Positions 25,220 to 34,101 of a stretch of 47,015 bases of DNA are shown piece by piece. The stretch's first letter is position 1; each line of letters opens with the position of its first letter. A program made the position numbers and the translations under genes. The stretch covers positions 1-47,015 of the forward strand of contig PMLV01000065.1 in NCBI GenBank assembly GCA_003160635.1, read 5' to 3'. The notes under the pieces were generated by a model. That model saw only the letters and a program-made list of their open reading frames with translations. It was not told where the DNA came from and searched no databases. This stretch comes from Acidimicrobiaceae bacterium. GTDB lineage: Bacteria > Actinomycetota > Acidimicrobiia > Acidimicrobiales > RAAP-2.

Positions 25220-26362
25220 TCAAGCCAGGGCAGTGAGCCACGTGCCGCCGTAGAAGTTCTCGTGGCGGCCACCCATGTCTCCGACCGCCGCCTGGTAGTC
25301 GTTTAACGGATCGGCCTGGCCCTCGGCGTGGGGGAAATCACTCCCGAACATCAAGATGTCCCCGACAACGTCCATCACCTTTTGCGGCTGCTCGGTGGCG
25401 AACGATACGCATCGCAGGTTCCGATTGACGTACTCCGACGGGCGTAGAGCAAGATCGAAGTTGTTCTTCGCCGTCACCTGGAAATGAAAGTCGAAGCCGA
25501 CGTCGAGACGTAACTGGAGCTCGGGTAGCCAACCGACGGAGTACTCGGCGACGATCCACACGAGTTCGGGAAAGCGATCGAAGACGCCATTCAAAATTAG
25601 ATCGGCGAGCGCTACCTGGACGTCGAGCCCGTTCATGACCAGGCTCTGCGCCGTCATGTACTGGATCACGTCGTTCGCCTGCCATCCGTCATCGATGATC
25701 CGTTCGGCGAACGCCCCGATGTGGAACGTGGGAGCGAGTCCAAGGGCCTCCAACTGCGCCCACACGGGGTCGAAGTCCGGGTGCGACATGCGACGACCGT
25801 CCACCAGACCGGCGGGCAGGAACACCTGGCTGATGCCGGCCCCGGCAAGAAGATCGAGCTCCTGTTGGATCCATCCGATATCCGCTCTGAGCGTGAGGTG
25901 ACCAGTGGGTCGAAGTCGGCCACGACCTTCGGATTGCAGCTCGCACGCCCAGCGGTTCCACGCCGTGATGTTCGCGAGCTCCGATTCCGCGTCACCCTGC
26001 AGGTACCAGCCGAAGTTCAGCCCCCAGTTTGGGAAAATAACCTGCTCGTCGATGCCCCACCCGTCGAGCGCATCTCGCCGAACCGCCGGAATATGATAAG
26101 TGGGAGGCATCTCGGTGTATCTGCGAAGCGCAGGCTGCCCTTCTCGCTGGCGCTGGTGAGGTAGCCCATACGAATCCCAGAGGTTCCCCGGCTCGCTGAT
26201 ATAGCACTGGAGCAGACGATTACCCTTGTGCGTCAGCCAGGTGTAGCCCAGCGCGTCCTCCTCAAGGTCGAGCGCGAGGTGTTGTTTATTGGCCGGCAGG
26301 CGATCGCGCCAAAGACCAGGCTGTTCGAACATATGCGAGTCGGCATCGATGATTTTGGCCAT
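25220..26362 (-). CDS. Amidohydrolase-2 family protein
   Basis: 380 residues from ATG 26362 with GGAGGGG just upstream. Barrel motifs are IIDADSHMFEQ (metal site), TFHIGAF (metal His), and ILMFGSDFPHAEGQADPL (catalytic Asp and following His). It is closest in layout to the decarboxylase/hydrolase branch of PF04909 seen beside steroid and aromatic degradation genes. It lies 85 bp after the acyl-CoA ligase gene on the same strand. The substrate is not predictable from the sequence. Confidence 0.85.
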   Translation of the reverse strand: MAKIIDADSHMFEQPGLWRDRLPANKQHLALDLEEDALGYTWLTHKGNRLLQCYISEPGNLWDSYGLPHQRQREGQPALRRYTEMPPTYHIPAVRRDALDGWGIDEQVIFPNWGLNFGWYLQGDAESELANITAWNRWACELQSEGRGRLRPTGHLTLRADIGWIQQELDLLAGAGISQVFLPAGLVDGRRMSHPDFDPVWAQLEALGLAPTFHIGAFAERIIDDGWQANDVIQYMTAQSLVMNGLDVQVALADLILNGVFDRFPELVWIVAEYSVGWLPELQLRLDVGFDFHFQVTAKNNFDLALRPSEYVNRNLRCVSFATEQPQKVMDVVGDILMFGSDFPHAEGQADPLNDYQAAVGDMGGRHENFYGGTWLTALA

Positions 26363-26447
26363 TCGGCCCCTCCCCTCACGCTCCACCACCACACTACAAC
26401 CACGACACTTGGACAGGACGACGGAGTCCTTGGCCCGACTGCAGGCG

Positions 26448-27989
26448 CTAGAGCCCGCTTCCACGCCGAGTCACGGTTGTCGACGCGTGTTCGGCCCGAA
26501 GGCGACGTCGGTCGACCTTGCCCATGTGGTTCCGCTTGATCTCGCCCACGATGTGCAGCTCACGCGGGGTCTTGTGCCGAGCGAGCCGACGTACGCAGAA
26601 CGTCAGCACATCTTCCACCGTCACATCGTTCGCTGAGACGACGACGACGCCGACGAGCCTCTCGCCGAGGTCGGCGTCCGCAATGCCGTAGCAGGCGGCG
26701 TCGACGACACTGGGATGTTCAAGGAGGATCGACTCGGCTTCGGCCGGGTAGACGTTGACCCCCCCGGACAGGACGAGGTCGTGGCGCCTGGAGGTGAGAT
26801 ACAGGTAGCCCTCGGCGTCGAGGCGGCCGTAGTCCCCGAGGGTGAAGAGGCTGGGAGCGAGGTGCGCGGCCGCGGTCTTCTCGGGATCGTTTCTGTAGGA
26901 GATGCCTTCTCCCGTCTCATCGCGAGCAAAGACGAGGCCGACCTCGTCGATGGCGCATTCGGTGCCGTCCTCGCGCATGACCACTATCTCGTAGGGCCAA
27001 ACCGCTCGACCCGTGGAGCCAGGATGCGCGAGCCATTCTTCTGTCGAGATGGACGCTATCGGACCCGACTCGATACCCCCGTAAGTCTCCCGGACGATCG
27101 GTCCGAACCAGTCGATGACGGCACGCTTCACGGATGGCGGACACGGACTTCCGGTGTGCACGATTAGACGCAACGACGACGTGTCATACGACATCCGTTC
27201 GGCCTCTTCGAGTTGCAAAAGTCGCGAGAGGTGCGTGGGGACCAAGACCGAGGAGGCGACGCGGTACCGGTCGATGGCGGCGAGGGCTTCCCGAGCGTCG
27301 AATTTCCCGATGAGTATGGTCGGGGTGCCCATCAGGAGCAAACCGACCGCTGCGTGCGGGCCTCCGTGGTAGAGGGGTCCCGAGACGAGGTGCGGGCCTA
27401 GGCCGACGGAGTGGTGCCGAGCAGCGAGTCCGAGCCGGTCGCGCACGGTCGCCACTGGTTCCTTCGGCACGGTGACGCCTTTCGGACGGCCCGTCGTGCC
27501 TGAGGTGTATCCCAAGTCGGTTGTCGTCGGGAGGTCCAGTGCCGGCGGCGTCGTCGAGGCGCCATTAATGGCGCGCTGCCACGTCGCATCGTCCGGGCCG
27601 ATGAGAATGACGTCCGACAGGCCGACCACCGCATCGCGAGCTAGCGAGGCACGCCCTGCATCCGCCCAGATCGCTCGGGCCTCGCCGTCCTCAAGGATGT
27701 ACGCGATTTCGGGAACCGTAAGGTATTGGTTGAGCATGATGGTGCCGAAGCCGGCGAGCAGCGCGCCGGAGTAGAACAGCAGCGTCGCAGCGTCGTTCTC
27801 TCCGAGAACCGCTATCCGTTGGTCATGCGGTAGAGGCAGCGCGGTGAGGGCCGACGCGATGCGGGCGGCGGCTGATGCCGCGTCCGACCAGGACCAGACA
27901 CCGGCAGGATCTGCGATCGCCACGTGGTCCCGCTCGTCAGCGGCGCGCTGGAAGATCGGCGCCAGGTCGACGGAAGGGTTGACCGCCAT
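26448..27989 (-). CDS. Acyl-CoA synthetase / AMP-dependent ligase
   Basis: 513 residues from ATG 27989 (MAVNPSVDLAPIF); an in-frame ATG at 28070 would add 27 residues of no domain character. It shows the adenylate-forming signature YTSGTTGRPKGV, the GG(I)ESGP region (A5), TLGDYGRLD with the ATP-ribose Asp, RRHDLVLSGGVNVYPAE and the C-terminal Lys in NHMGKVDR. It activates a carboxylic acid to its CoA thioester via acyl-AMP in the cytoplasm, and is probably the entry step for the acid brought in by the ABC importer or formed by the hydrolases. It heads a likely operon with two amidohydrolases. Confidence 0.9.
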   Translation of the reverse strand: MAVNPSVDLAPIFQRAADERDHVAIADPAGVWSWSDAASAAARIASALTALPLPHDQRIAVLGENDAATLLFYSGALLAGFGTIMLNQYLTVPEIAYILEDGEARAIWADAGRASLARDAVVGLSDVILIGPDDATWQRAINGASTTPPALDLPTTTDLGYTSGTTGRPKGVTVPKEPVATVRDRLGLAARHHSVGLGPHLVSGPLYHGGPHAAVGLLLMGTPTILIGKFDAREALAAIDRYRVASSVLVPTHLSRLLQLEEAERMSYDTSSLRLIVHTGSPCPPSVKRAVIDWFGPIVRETYGGIESGPIASISTEEWLAHPGSTGRAVWPYEIVVMREDGTECAIDEVGLVFARDETGEGISYRNDPEKTAAAHLAPSLFTLGDYGRLDAEGYLYLTSRRHDLVLSGGVNVYPAEAESILLEHPSVVDAACYGIADADLGERLVGVVVVSANDVTVEDVLTFCVRRLARHKTPRELHIVGEIKRNHMGKVDRRRLRAEHASTTVTRRGSGL

Positions 27990-28484
27990 CAATCGAGCGC
28001 CTCGCGTCCCATCAGTCGAACAGTACGGCCACAGTGTGCCTGACCAGTTGGTCGCATGAGGACGCCCCATCTCGCAGCGCGCAGTTGGACGCCTGAAGGG
28101 AGTGTCTCAGTAGACGTACGGGGTTATCCCTCACGCTGCTTTTGTCGCAGCGCAACATCCATCAGCGAGCCTCGATCGGACATGGCATCCCGACTCGGCA
28201 TTCACCTCTCATGGCGAGGCAGCGGAGGTCGCAGAGTTCATGGTGCGGACTGACACTTCTACCGTCGACCCGGAGGAACAGTCCCGCGCCGAACCTTTGA
28301 GCCGGATTTACGAGGTCGCCGGCGAGGCGCGTCGCAGGGCTGCGTTCTGGCTTCGTCTGGCCGAGACGTTCGAGAACCGATCGCGAGAGGCGTGCTTCTG
28401 ATCTTTCCGCCTGCGGAGAACACGGGCCATGATTCCGGCTCAAAGCCGCCGAAGAGCTCGGCGGTTGGACCGAGGGCACACGGG
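27990..28484. other. Gap between ligase and acyl-CoA dehydrogenase
   Basis: About 500 bp with one small + strand ORF (28240-28401, listed separately). The rest shows no coding character, repeat or clear promoter. Confidence 0.4.
28240..28401 (+). CDS. Possible small protein of 53 residues
   Basis: ATG 28240 to TGA 28401. The reading MVRTDTSTVDPEEQ, LSRIYEVAGEARRRAAFWLRLAETFENRSREA has a coding-like amino-acid mix and a long amphipathic helix. The frame is open, with similar quality, for ~25 codons upstream (SHGEAAEVAEF), so it may instead be the end of a lost gene. No Shine-Dalgarno is evident and no family is recognised. Confidence 0.3.
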   Translation: MVRTDTSTVDPEEQSRAEPLSRIYEVAGEARRRAAFWLRLAETFENRSREACF

Positions 28485-29609
28485 TCACAGACCGACGAGG
28501 TCAGCGAGTCGGTCTTCATGGTGAGCCGCGCCGCCGAACAGGGCTGCGTTGGAGTCGACCCGTCGCAGAAACAGGTGGAGATCGTACTCCCATGTGTATC
28601 CGATGCCGCCATGGATTTGCAGGCAGTCCCGAACAATCGCCGGGCCGCGATCGCTCACGTACGCCTTGGCGATGCTGGCGTACTGGGCACGATCCACATC
28701 GAGCTCAGCTGCGCTGGCAGCGGCGACCGTGATTGCCTTCGCGCCCTCCAACCAGAGGAGCATGTCCGCGAACCGATGCTTCAGTGCCTGGTACGAACCG
28801 ATTGGCCGGCCGAACGTCTTTCGCATACGCGCGTACTCGAGGGTCATCTCGTAGCACCGATTCACTGCTCCCACGGTCTCGGCGCACACCAATACGGTGG
28901 CGAGGTCCCGCTGCCGCTCGATGGCGGCACCTGCACCGCCGACGTCGCCAAGCACGGCGTGCGACGGCACGACGGCGCCATCGAACTGGACATTCGCGAA
29001 CCGGCGACCGAGGTCGAGCGAGTCGAGCGGCGACACATTTACACCCGGAGTCCCCTTCGGTAGAAGGAACTGCGTGAGTCCAGCGGGAGCGCGGGCACTG
29101 ACGACCAGCAGATCGGCGGACGCGGCGTCCTGCACACAGGACTTCAGGCCTGTGAGTCGGAAGCCGTCACCTTCTGGCATCGCCTCGAGGTCGATCCCGG
29201 CGCCGTCCCAGAGATCGGCTGACTCAGCGAACGCCCAAGCGCCGATGCTGTCGCCGCCGATGAGACCGGGAAGATACTCCGAGCGCTGGGCGGACGAGCC
29301 GCTCTGGGCGATTGCATAGGCAACGACGTTCGTCGGCACCACTGGGCCAGGGAAGAGGGCGCGACCCACCTCCTCGACCACGATGCTCGCGTCGGCGAGC
29401 GGGTGGCCGGACACGCACCCGCCACCATCTTGCTCGTCAGCAAAGGCAGCGAACCAACCGAGCTCAGCGGCCTGTCTCCACGAGGCCCTGTCGAAGCCCG
29501 ATTCGCACTTCCAGAGCTCCCGAACATGCGCCATGGAGGACACTCGTTCTAGGAACTTCCTCGTCGCGGAATGGAACATCTCCTGTTCCTCGGTCAGGTC
29601 CAGATCCAC
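28485..29609 (-). CDS. Acyl-CoA dehydrogenase, short divergent type
   Basis: 374 residues. It has the family layout: DLTEEQEMFHSATRKFLE, GAWAFAES, GLKSCVQDAASADLLVVSA, RMRKTFGRPIGSYQALKHRFADM, and CLQIHGGIGYTWEYDLHLFLRR at the end. Short ACADs of this type in actinobacteria are often one half of an alpha2beta2 enzyme (ChsE1/E2-like) and lack the catalytic Glu; which residue serves here cannot be decided by eye. Electrons go to ETF. It starts at ATG 29609, and the 300 bp upstream lead into the importer block on the other strand. Confidence 0.88.
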   Translation of the reverse strand: MDLDLTEEQEMFHSATRKFLERVSSMAHVRELWKCESGFDRASWRQAAELGWFAAFADEQDGGGCVSGHPLADASIVVEEVGRALFPGPVVPTNVVAYAIAQSGSSAQRSEYLPGLIGGDSIGAWAFAESADLWDGAGIDLEAMPEGDGFRLTGLKSCVQDAASADLLVVSARAPAGLTQFLLPKGTPGVNVSPLDSLDLGRRFANVQFDGAVVPSHAVLGDVGGAGAAIERQRDLATVLVCAETVGAVNRCYEMTLEYARMRKTFGRPIGSYQALKHRFADMLLWLEGAKAITVAAASAAELDVDRAQYASIAKAYVSDRGPAIVRDCLQIHGGIGYTWEYDLHLFLRRVDSNAALFGGAAHHEDRLADLVGL

Positions 29610-29821
29610 CGGTTCGCTCCTCAGGGGGCCTATTACGCACTTCGTTCAATAGTTGCCGACTGGCCAGTTGGACACTTTCCGCATCGCTCTGGTCGCCGAC
29701 ACGGAATGGCGGCGGGCACCCCGTTATGCCGCGTCGCCGGTCCTTATAATACTAAGTCCCAACGCAGAGCCGGCAGGCACCTAACAGATATTAGGCAGCT
29801 CCTGTGCATCTTCGTTCGGCC
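29610..29821. other. Gap between ACAD and the binding-protein remnant
   Basis: No gene was seen. It lies left of the duplicated block and should hold the promoter of the - strand ACAD gene. Confidence 0.4.
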
Positions 29822-29840
29822 TCGCCTAGCCTTTGCGGGA

Positions 29841-29860
29841 CCGACCACCGCTGCGGTCGG
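29841..29860. promoter_or_regulatory. Inverted repeat in the shared leader of both binding-protein copies
   Basis: CCGACC and GGTCGG flank ACCGCTGC in the left copy; the right copy (around 35548-35567 on the other strand) keeps it with two changes. It lies 50-70 bp upstream of the start codon in a leader conserved in both copies, which suits an operator. This is an inference. Confidence 0.3.
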
Positions 29861-29950
29861 AATGCTGACTGAATAATCCGCTTGTAAGACTTCTCCGGGG
29901 AGGGTGAGGATGTTCTGCAAACGACTAGCGAAGCTGGGAAAGTCGGAGCT

Positions 29951-29986
29951 GGCGATGGCGATGGCGATGGCGATGGCGATGGCGAC
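29951..29986. repeat. GGCGAT hexamer tandem array in signal-peptide region
   Basis: Five perfect GGCGAT units (29951-29980) and a sixth ending in C. They encode repeated Ala-Met in the hydrophobic core of the signal peptide. The intact paralogue has a single unit at this place (PLAMATI), so the array is a local slippage expansion in the remnant. Confidence 0.9.
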
Positions 29987-30072
29987 CATTATGGTCGCCG
30001 GGGCGGCCGTAACACTTGACGCTCTCCAACGAGAACCCCCAGCCCTCGCCGTGCTTCGCCATGCTCAAGGTT

Positions 30073-30116
30073 GAAGCCAAGGGGATCGTCTACGACAAGA
30101 CGATCCCCTTGGCTTC
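30073..30116. repeat. Perfect 18-bp palindrome created in the binding-protein remnant
   Basis: GAAGCCAAGGGGATCGTC (30073-30090) and its exact reverse complement (30099-30116) surround TACGACAA. The intact copy on the other strand (34189-34232) has the same length and loop, but its arms match only in part. The difference is a cluster of substitutions, all of which improve pairing. Confidence 0.9.
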
Positions 30117-30276
30117 GCAGTCCATTTGGAAGTGCAACCCCAAGAATGTCGTCCAACTGACCACGCAGCAGCAGCATCAACTGAACTCCTTGTGAGCGTT
30201 ACTTCAGCCGGCCGCGGAGATAGATGCACATTGCATAGTCTTGCCGGGTCAGGGCGAGTGACAGTTCTGTTGGGGG

Positions 30277-32454
30277 ATGGCCATGCATGAGTTCATCGTC
30301 TTCACTATCGGCGGCTTGGCGGCATCTGGCATCTACGCGATAACGGCGAGCGGGCTCACCCTCACGTACGCGACGACCGGTATCTTCAATTGGGCGCACG
30401 GGGCCATCGGGATGGTCTGCGCCTTCGCCTACTGGCAGATGAGCATCGGATGGGGCTGGCCGACGCTCTTGTCGATACTTGTCTGCCTCGTCGTATTGGC
30501 GCCTGCCATCGGCATCGTGATCGAAGCGGCTGTGATGCGCCGGCTCGAGGGTGTCTCGGAGGCTTCCAAACTGGTCGTCACGCTTTCCGTCGCACTTATG
30601 CTCTTGGGTGTCGCCCAATGGATCTGGAATCCCACGACCTATCGGGCACTGCCCCCCCTCTTCAACAACGACACCCTGGTCCTCGGGTCAATCAGAATCT
30701 CCTACAACGATGTGACCGTCTTGATCCTGGCGCTGGTCGTCGCCATCGGGCTGCGGCTGTTCCTCTATCGCACCCGGATGGGTGTCACCATGCGGGCCAG
30801 CGTCGACGACCGGACACTCACCTCGCTCAATGGTTCGAGCGCCATCACCAATGCTCGCAACGCCTGGATCATCGGCTCCATGCTGGCCGCGCTGGCGGGA
30901 ATCCTCGTCGCACCAACCCTCACCCTGTCAGCCCCCGCGCTGACGCTGCTCATCGTCAACGCCTACGCGGCGGCGGTCATCGGGCGCCTGCGCTCCATTC
31001 CAATGACATTCGTGGGTGCCATCATCTTGGGTCTCTCCATCGCATACGCGGTGGCCTACCTGCCCCAGAGCCCCTACGTCGATGGGTTCGAGAACGCGGT
31101 GCCGGCGATCATCTTGTTCATTGCCCTCTTGGTCCTACCCCAGTCACGCCTGCGCGGGCACCGGCAACTTCGGAGCCGCGAGCTAGCCATCCGACCCACA
31201 TGGAGCGGCACAGGACTGTTCTGTGCCGGTGCGATCGTCGCCGCCGTCTTCTTGGCCACCACCGTGTCGAAGTCCGACCTATTCAGCCTCAATCGCATGT
31301 GGGGACTAGCTATCGTCGGACTCTCGGTCATCCCCATCGTCGGCTACGCGGGGCGCCTGTCATTGTGCCAGATGACCTTTGCGGGCATCGGCGCCACGAT
31401 GGTGGGGCATCTGGGAGCCCGGGGGAACCCACTCTCCCTCCTGGCCGCGGCCGGCGTGTGCGCGGTAGCTGGCGTCATCGTCGCCCTCCCCGCCCTGCGA
31501 CTCTCGGGCATCTACTTCGCACTGGCCACCGCGGCGTTTGCCATTACCATGGACAACTGGGTCTTCGTGCTCCCATCGTTTAACCTCTTCGGGCATCCCT
31601 ATGCGCCGTTCGGCTCGGGGTCGCTCGCCTTCGCTCCCTTCCGCATCGGTTCGCTCGCACTCACGTCCAATAGGTCGCAGTTCATCGCCGGGTCGGTGGC
31701 CTTCGTGATTCTGGTCGTGGTCGTTGTCGCCCTGCGCCGATCGGCGTTCGGGCAACGCCTCCTGGCCATGAAGGACAGTCCGGCCGCGTGTGCGACTCTT
31801 GGCATGAACGGCCGGGCGTCGCTCATTGGAGTGTTCGCCTTCTCGGCCGCTTTGGCGGGGGTCGGTGGCGGCATCTACGGCATGGCCCTCGGCAGCGCGG
31901 CGCCCGACGTCTTCCAGTTCTTCAATGGGCTCTCCGTGCTCTTGGTGATGGTCATCATGGGGATCACCTCGTTCGGTGCGGCGGGGTCGAACGGTCTCTA
32001 CCAGGGATCGCCGTTCTTTACTAATTTCGTCCCTTCGCTCACCCAGTTGCCGCTGGTCCTCGTCGGCCTCGGTGGGATCGCCGTCGGCACCACGCCCAAT
32101 GGGACCATTCCGGGCAGCATCCGCCCGGTCTATCTCTCGGTGGTGCGACGTCGCTGGCTGATGGCCCTGATCTTGGCGGGGGTGGGCCTGGCCTGGGCGC
32201 TCCGGCTGAGCGGGGCGATCGGCAACTGGACGATGACGATCATCATGGTGCTCGATCTCGCGCTCTTCCCGGTCCCGGCCTACGTCGCCGACTATCGGGC
32301 GAAAATCGCGCCGACCGCATTCGGTCTTCCCGAGCGCCGATCGAAACAAAACGCGTACGCCCGATCGGCCGAGGCGGCGTCCGCCGAGAGTCCTGTCGGC
32401 TCGGGCGATCGGCTCGCTGCGCAGTCAAGGACCGGAGGCACCCGTGGGGCTTGA
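30277..32454 (+). CDS. Branched-chain-type ABC permease, fused LivH-LivM
   Basis: 725 residues holding both permeases of a HAAT importer. Residues ~1-290 are LivH-like (GLTLTYATTGIFNWAHGAIGM, RTRMGVTMRASVDDRTLTSLNG, NAYAAAVIGRLRSIPMTFVGA). Residues ~310-640 are LivM-like (GYAGRLSLCQMTFAGIGA, GIYFALATAAFAI, CATLGMNGRASLIGVFAFSAALAGVGGGIYG). Both halves are almost wholly transmembrane. A polar tail of ~70 residues overlaps the start of livG. LivH and LivM are usually separate genes. The start is ATG 30277 or 30283 after a G-rich Shine-Dalgarno. It forms the membrane pore of an importer for amino acids, short acids or amides, fed by the binding protein at 34.1-35.5 kb. Confidence 0.93.
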   Translation: MAMHEFIVFTIGGLAASGIYAITASGLTLTYATTGIFNWAHGAIGMVCAFAYWQMSIGWGWPTLLSILVCLVVLAPAIGIVIEAAVMRRLEGVSEASKLVVTLSVALMLLGVAQWIWNPTTYRALPPLFNNDTLVLGSIRISYNDVTVLILALVVAIGLRLFLYRTRMGVTMRASVDDRTLTSLNGSSAITNARNAWIIGSMLAALAGILVAPTLTLSAPALTLLIVNAYAAAVIGRLRSIPMTFVGAIILGLSIAYAVAYLPQSPYVDGFENAVPAIILFIALLVLPQSRLRGHRQLRSRELAIRPTWSGTGLFCAGAIVAAVFLATTVSKSDLFSLNRMWGLAIVGLSVIPIVGYAGRLSLCQMTFAGIGATMVGHLGARGNPLSLLAAAGVCAVAGVIVALPALRLSGIYFALATAAFAITMDNWVFVLPSFNLFGHPYAPFGSGSLAFAPFRIGSLALTSNRSQFIAGSVAFVILVVVVVALRRSAFGQRLLAMKDSPAACATLGMNGRASLIGVFAFSAALAGVGGGIYGMALGSAAPDVFQFFNGLSVLLVMVIMGITSFGAAGSNGLYQGSPFFTNFVPSLTQLPLVLVGLGGIAVGTTPNGTIPGSIRPVYLSVVRRRWLMALILAGVGLAWALRLSGAIGNWTMTIIMVLDLALFPVPAYVADYRAKIAPTAFGLPERRSKQNAYARSAEAASAESPVGSGDRLAAQSRTGGTRGA

Positions 32455-33190
32455 CATCCAAGAGGTTTCCGTCCGCTTCGGGGGCTTGGCTGCGCTGTCC
32501 GATGTATCCCTCAGCGCGACCGAGGGTGCGATCACAGGATTGATCGGCCCGAACGGCGCCGGCAAGACGACCTTGTTCAACGTGGTAACCGGGATGCAGC
32601 GCCCCAATGCGGGGACCGTGCGCCTCGACGGTCGAGATCTACGCGGGCTCTCGTCCTATCGCCGAGCTCGGCTCGGGCTCGGCCGCACGTTCCAACGCTT
32701 GGAACTCTTCGGGACCCTGACCGTCGCTGAGAACATTGGGGTTGCCGCATCCATCGCGCAGCGGGGGGCGATCAAGGCCAGGTCGAGGGTGATCCAAGAA
32801 ATTCAGGAGGAGCTGCTCGAGAAGCTGGGACTGACGCCAGTGGCCGACAACCGGGCCGACACCTTGCCGACAGGGACCGGTCGCATCGTTGAGCTGGCCC
32901 GCACCCTTGCAACCAGACCCAAGGTTTTGCTCCTCGATGAACCGGCGGCAGGCCAGGACACCGGCGAAACCAAGCGCTTCTCGGAGGTTCTGCACGACCT
33001 GGCGAACGACGGACTCGCCATTTTGCTGGTCGAACACGACATGGAACTTGTCATGAACGTCTGCCACAGCGTCGTCGTCCTCGACTATGGCCGCATCATC
33101 TGCACCGGCTCCCCGGAGGAGGTCCGGGCCGACCCCGAGGTCCAGGCCGCGTATCTCGGCACAGTACCGGCAGTAGCGACCAATGCCTGA
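32444..33190 (+). CDS. livG: ABC transporter ATP-binding protein, LivG type
   Basis: 248 residues, GTG start overlapping the permease by 11 bp. Walker A is GPNGAGKTT, the Q-loop region GRTFQRLELF, Walker B VLLLDEPAAGQD, and the H-loop VEHDMELVM. The ABC signature is LPTGTGRIVELA in place of the textbook LSxGxxQ form; related actinobacterial LivG proteins show similar variants. The insert between Q-loop and signature, with extra helices (SIAQRGAIKARSR), is typical of LivG. It powers import together with LivF. Confidence 0.93.
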   Translation: MGLDIQEVSVRFGGLAALSDVSLSATEGAITGLIGPNGAGKTTLFNVVTGMQRPNAGTVRLDGRDLRGLSSYRRARLGLGRTFQRLELFGTLTVAENIGVAASIAQRGAIKARSRVIQEIQEELLEKLGLTPVADNRADTLPTGTGRIVELARTLATRPKVLLLDEPAAGQDTGETKRFSEVLHDLANDGLAILLVEHDMELVMNVCHSVVVLDYGRIICTGSPEEVRADPEVQAAYLGTVPAVATNA

Positions 33191-33917
33191 ACCCCTCTTG
33201 GAGTTCCGCGGAGTCCGGGCAGCCTACGAGGAAGTCGAGGTGATCCACGGGATCGACGCCAGATTCGAAGAGGGTGTCGTGACCGCCGTCCTCGGGGCAA
33301 ACGGTGCCGGAAAATCGACCCTCCTCGCCCTGGCGGCCGGCATCATGGCGCCGAGCGAGGGTAACGTTCGCTTTGCTGGTGAGGAGGTGCGCGTGGGATC
33401 AACTTCTTCGTTGGCCCGCAGGGGGCTCTGCCTCATTCCTGAAGGCCGCGGCGTATTCCCGAATCTGACGGTGCGGGAGAACCTCTGGGTTATGACGCAC
33501 GGCGGATCGGGGCGACGACACGTCGAGCGGTGCGCGTTCGAACGGTTCCCGCTCTTGGAGGAGCGGCGTGACCAGCCGGCCGGCACGATGTCGGGCGGGG
33601 AGCAGCAGATGCTGGCGCTGGCCCGCGCCATGGCGACACGCCCGCGTTTGCTTCTCCTGGACGAGCTCTCAATGGGGCTTGCGCCCCTTGTAGTCGACGA
33701 GCTCTACAAGCATGTCGTCCACCTGGCGTCGGAAGGGATCACCGTCGTGGTGGTGGAACAATTCGCACGTACCGCGCTCACGGTAGCTAGCTCGGCCATG
33801 GTGATGGCGAACGGACGGATCGTCCAGACGGGAACGGCAAAAGATGTGGAGTCGGTGCTCCACTCTGCCTATCTGGGAACCGGTCAACCCCCGCAGGCGG
33901 ATTCACCCGCTCACTAA
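33183..33917 (+). CDS. livF: ABC transporter ATP-binding protein, LivF type
   Basis: 244 residues, overlapping livG by 8 bp (ATG 33183). It has Walker A GANGAGKST, Q-loop LIPEGRGVFPNLTVRENL, which is characteristic of LivF, signature MSGGEQQMLALARAMA, Walker B LLLLDELSMGLAP and H-loop VVVEQFARTAL. It is the last gene of the operon. About 200 bp of non-coding sequence separate it from the convergent binding-protein gene; a short GTCGG/CCGAC stem lies just after the stop. Confidence 0.93.
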   Translation: MPEPLLEFRGVRAAYEEVEVIHGIDARFEEGVVTAVLGANGAGKSTLLALAAGIMAPSEGNVRFAGEEVRVGSTSSLARRGLCLIPEGRGVFPNLTVRENLWVMTHGGSGRRHVERCAFERFPLLEERRDQPAGTMSGGEQQMLALARAMATRPRLLLLDELSMGLAPLVVDELYKHVVHLASEGITVVVVEQFARTALTVASSAMVMANGRIVQTGTAKDVESVLHSAYLGTGQPPQADSPAH

Positions 33918-34101
33918 CGGGACGTCGGATTCCGCCGACACCGATTCGGGATGCCCGTGGGAAGGGAACGTCAATCGCCGAGGTGCATCTCTTCCGTCTG
34001 AATACTCCGAATTGTCGCCTGCCCTGGTTCCTACTCGCTCGATACTTGACCGACGTGCTTTAGAGGTCGTTGGTGCGGCTCGGAGGCGACTACCCTACGC
34101 T

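Larger units (their letters stand above)
29822..30214 (+). pseudogene. ABC importer substrate-binding protein gene with internal deletion (left inverted copy)
   Basis: This is a second copy of the binding-protein gene at 34102-35587, in opposite orientation. It keeps the same ~88-bp leader, the start (MFCKRLAKLGKSELA..., ATG 29910), and the last ~60 codons (LSNENPQPSPCFAMLKV..., NPKNVVQLTTQQQ, TGA 30193-30195), plus 19 bp beyond the stop. About 1.1 kb in between is missing. At the junction (~30010) the frame shifts, so translation stops at 30074 after 54 residues. The copy also carries a GGCGAT expansion and a perfect palindrome, listed separately. It sits just upstream of the permease in the normal binding-protein position. 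Confidence 0.93.

Noticed and set aside
23990..25306. 438-residue + strand ORF opposite an amidohydrolase
   Set aside because: Antisense shadow with no recognisable motif and no ribosome site.
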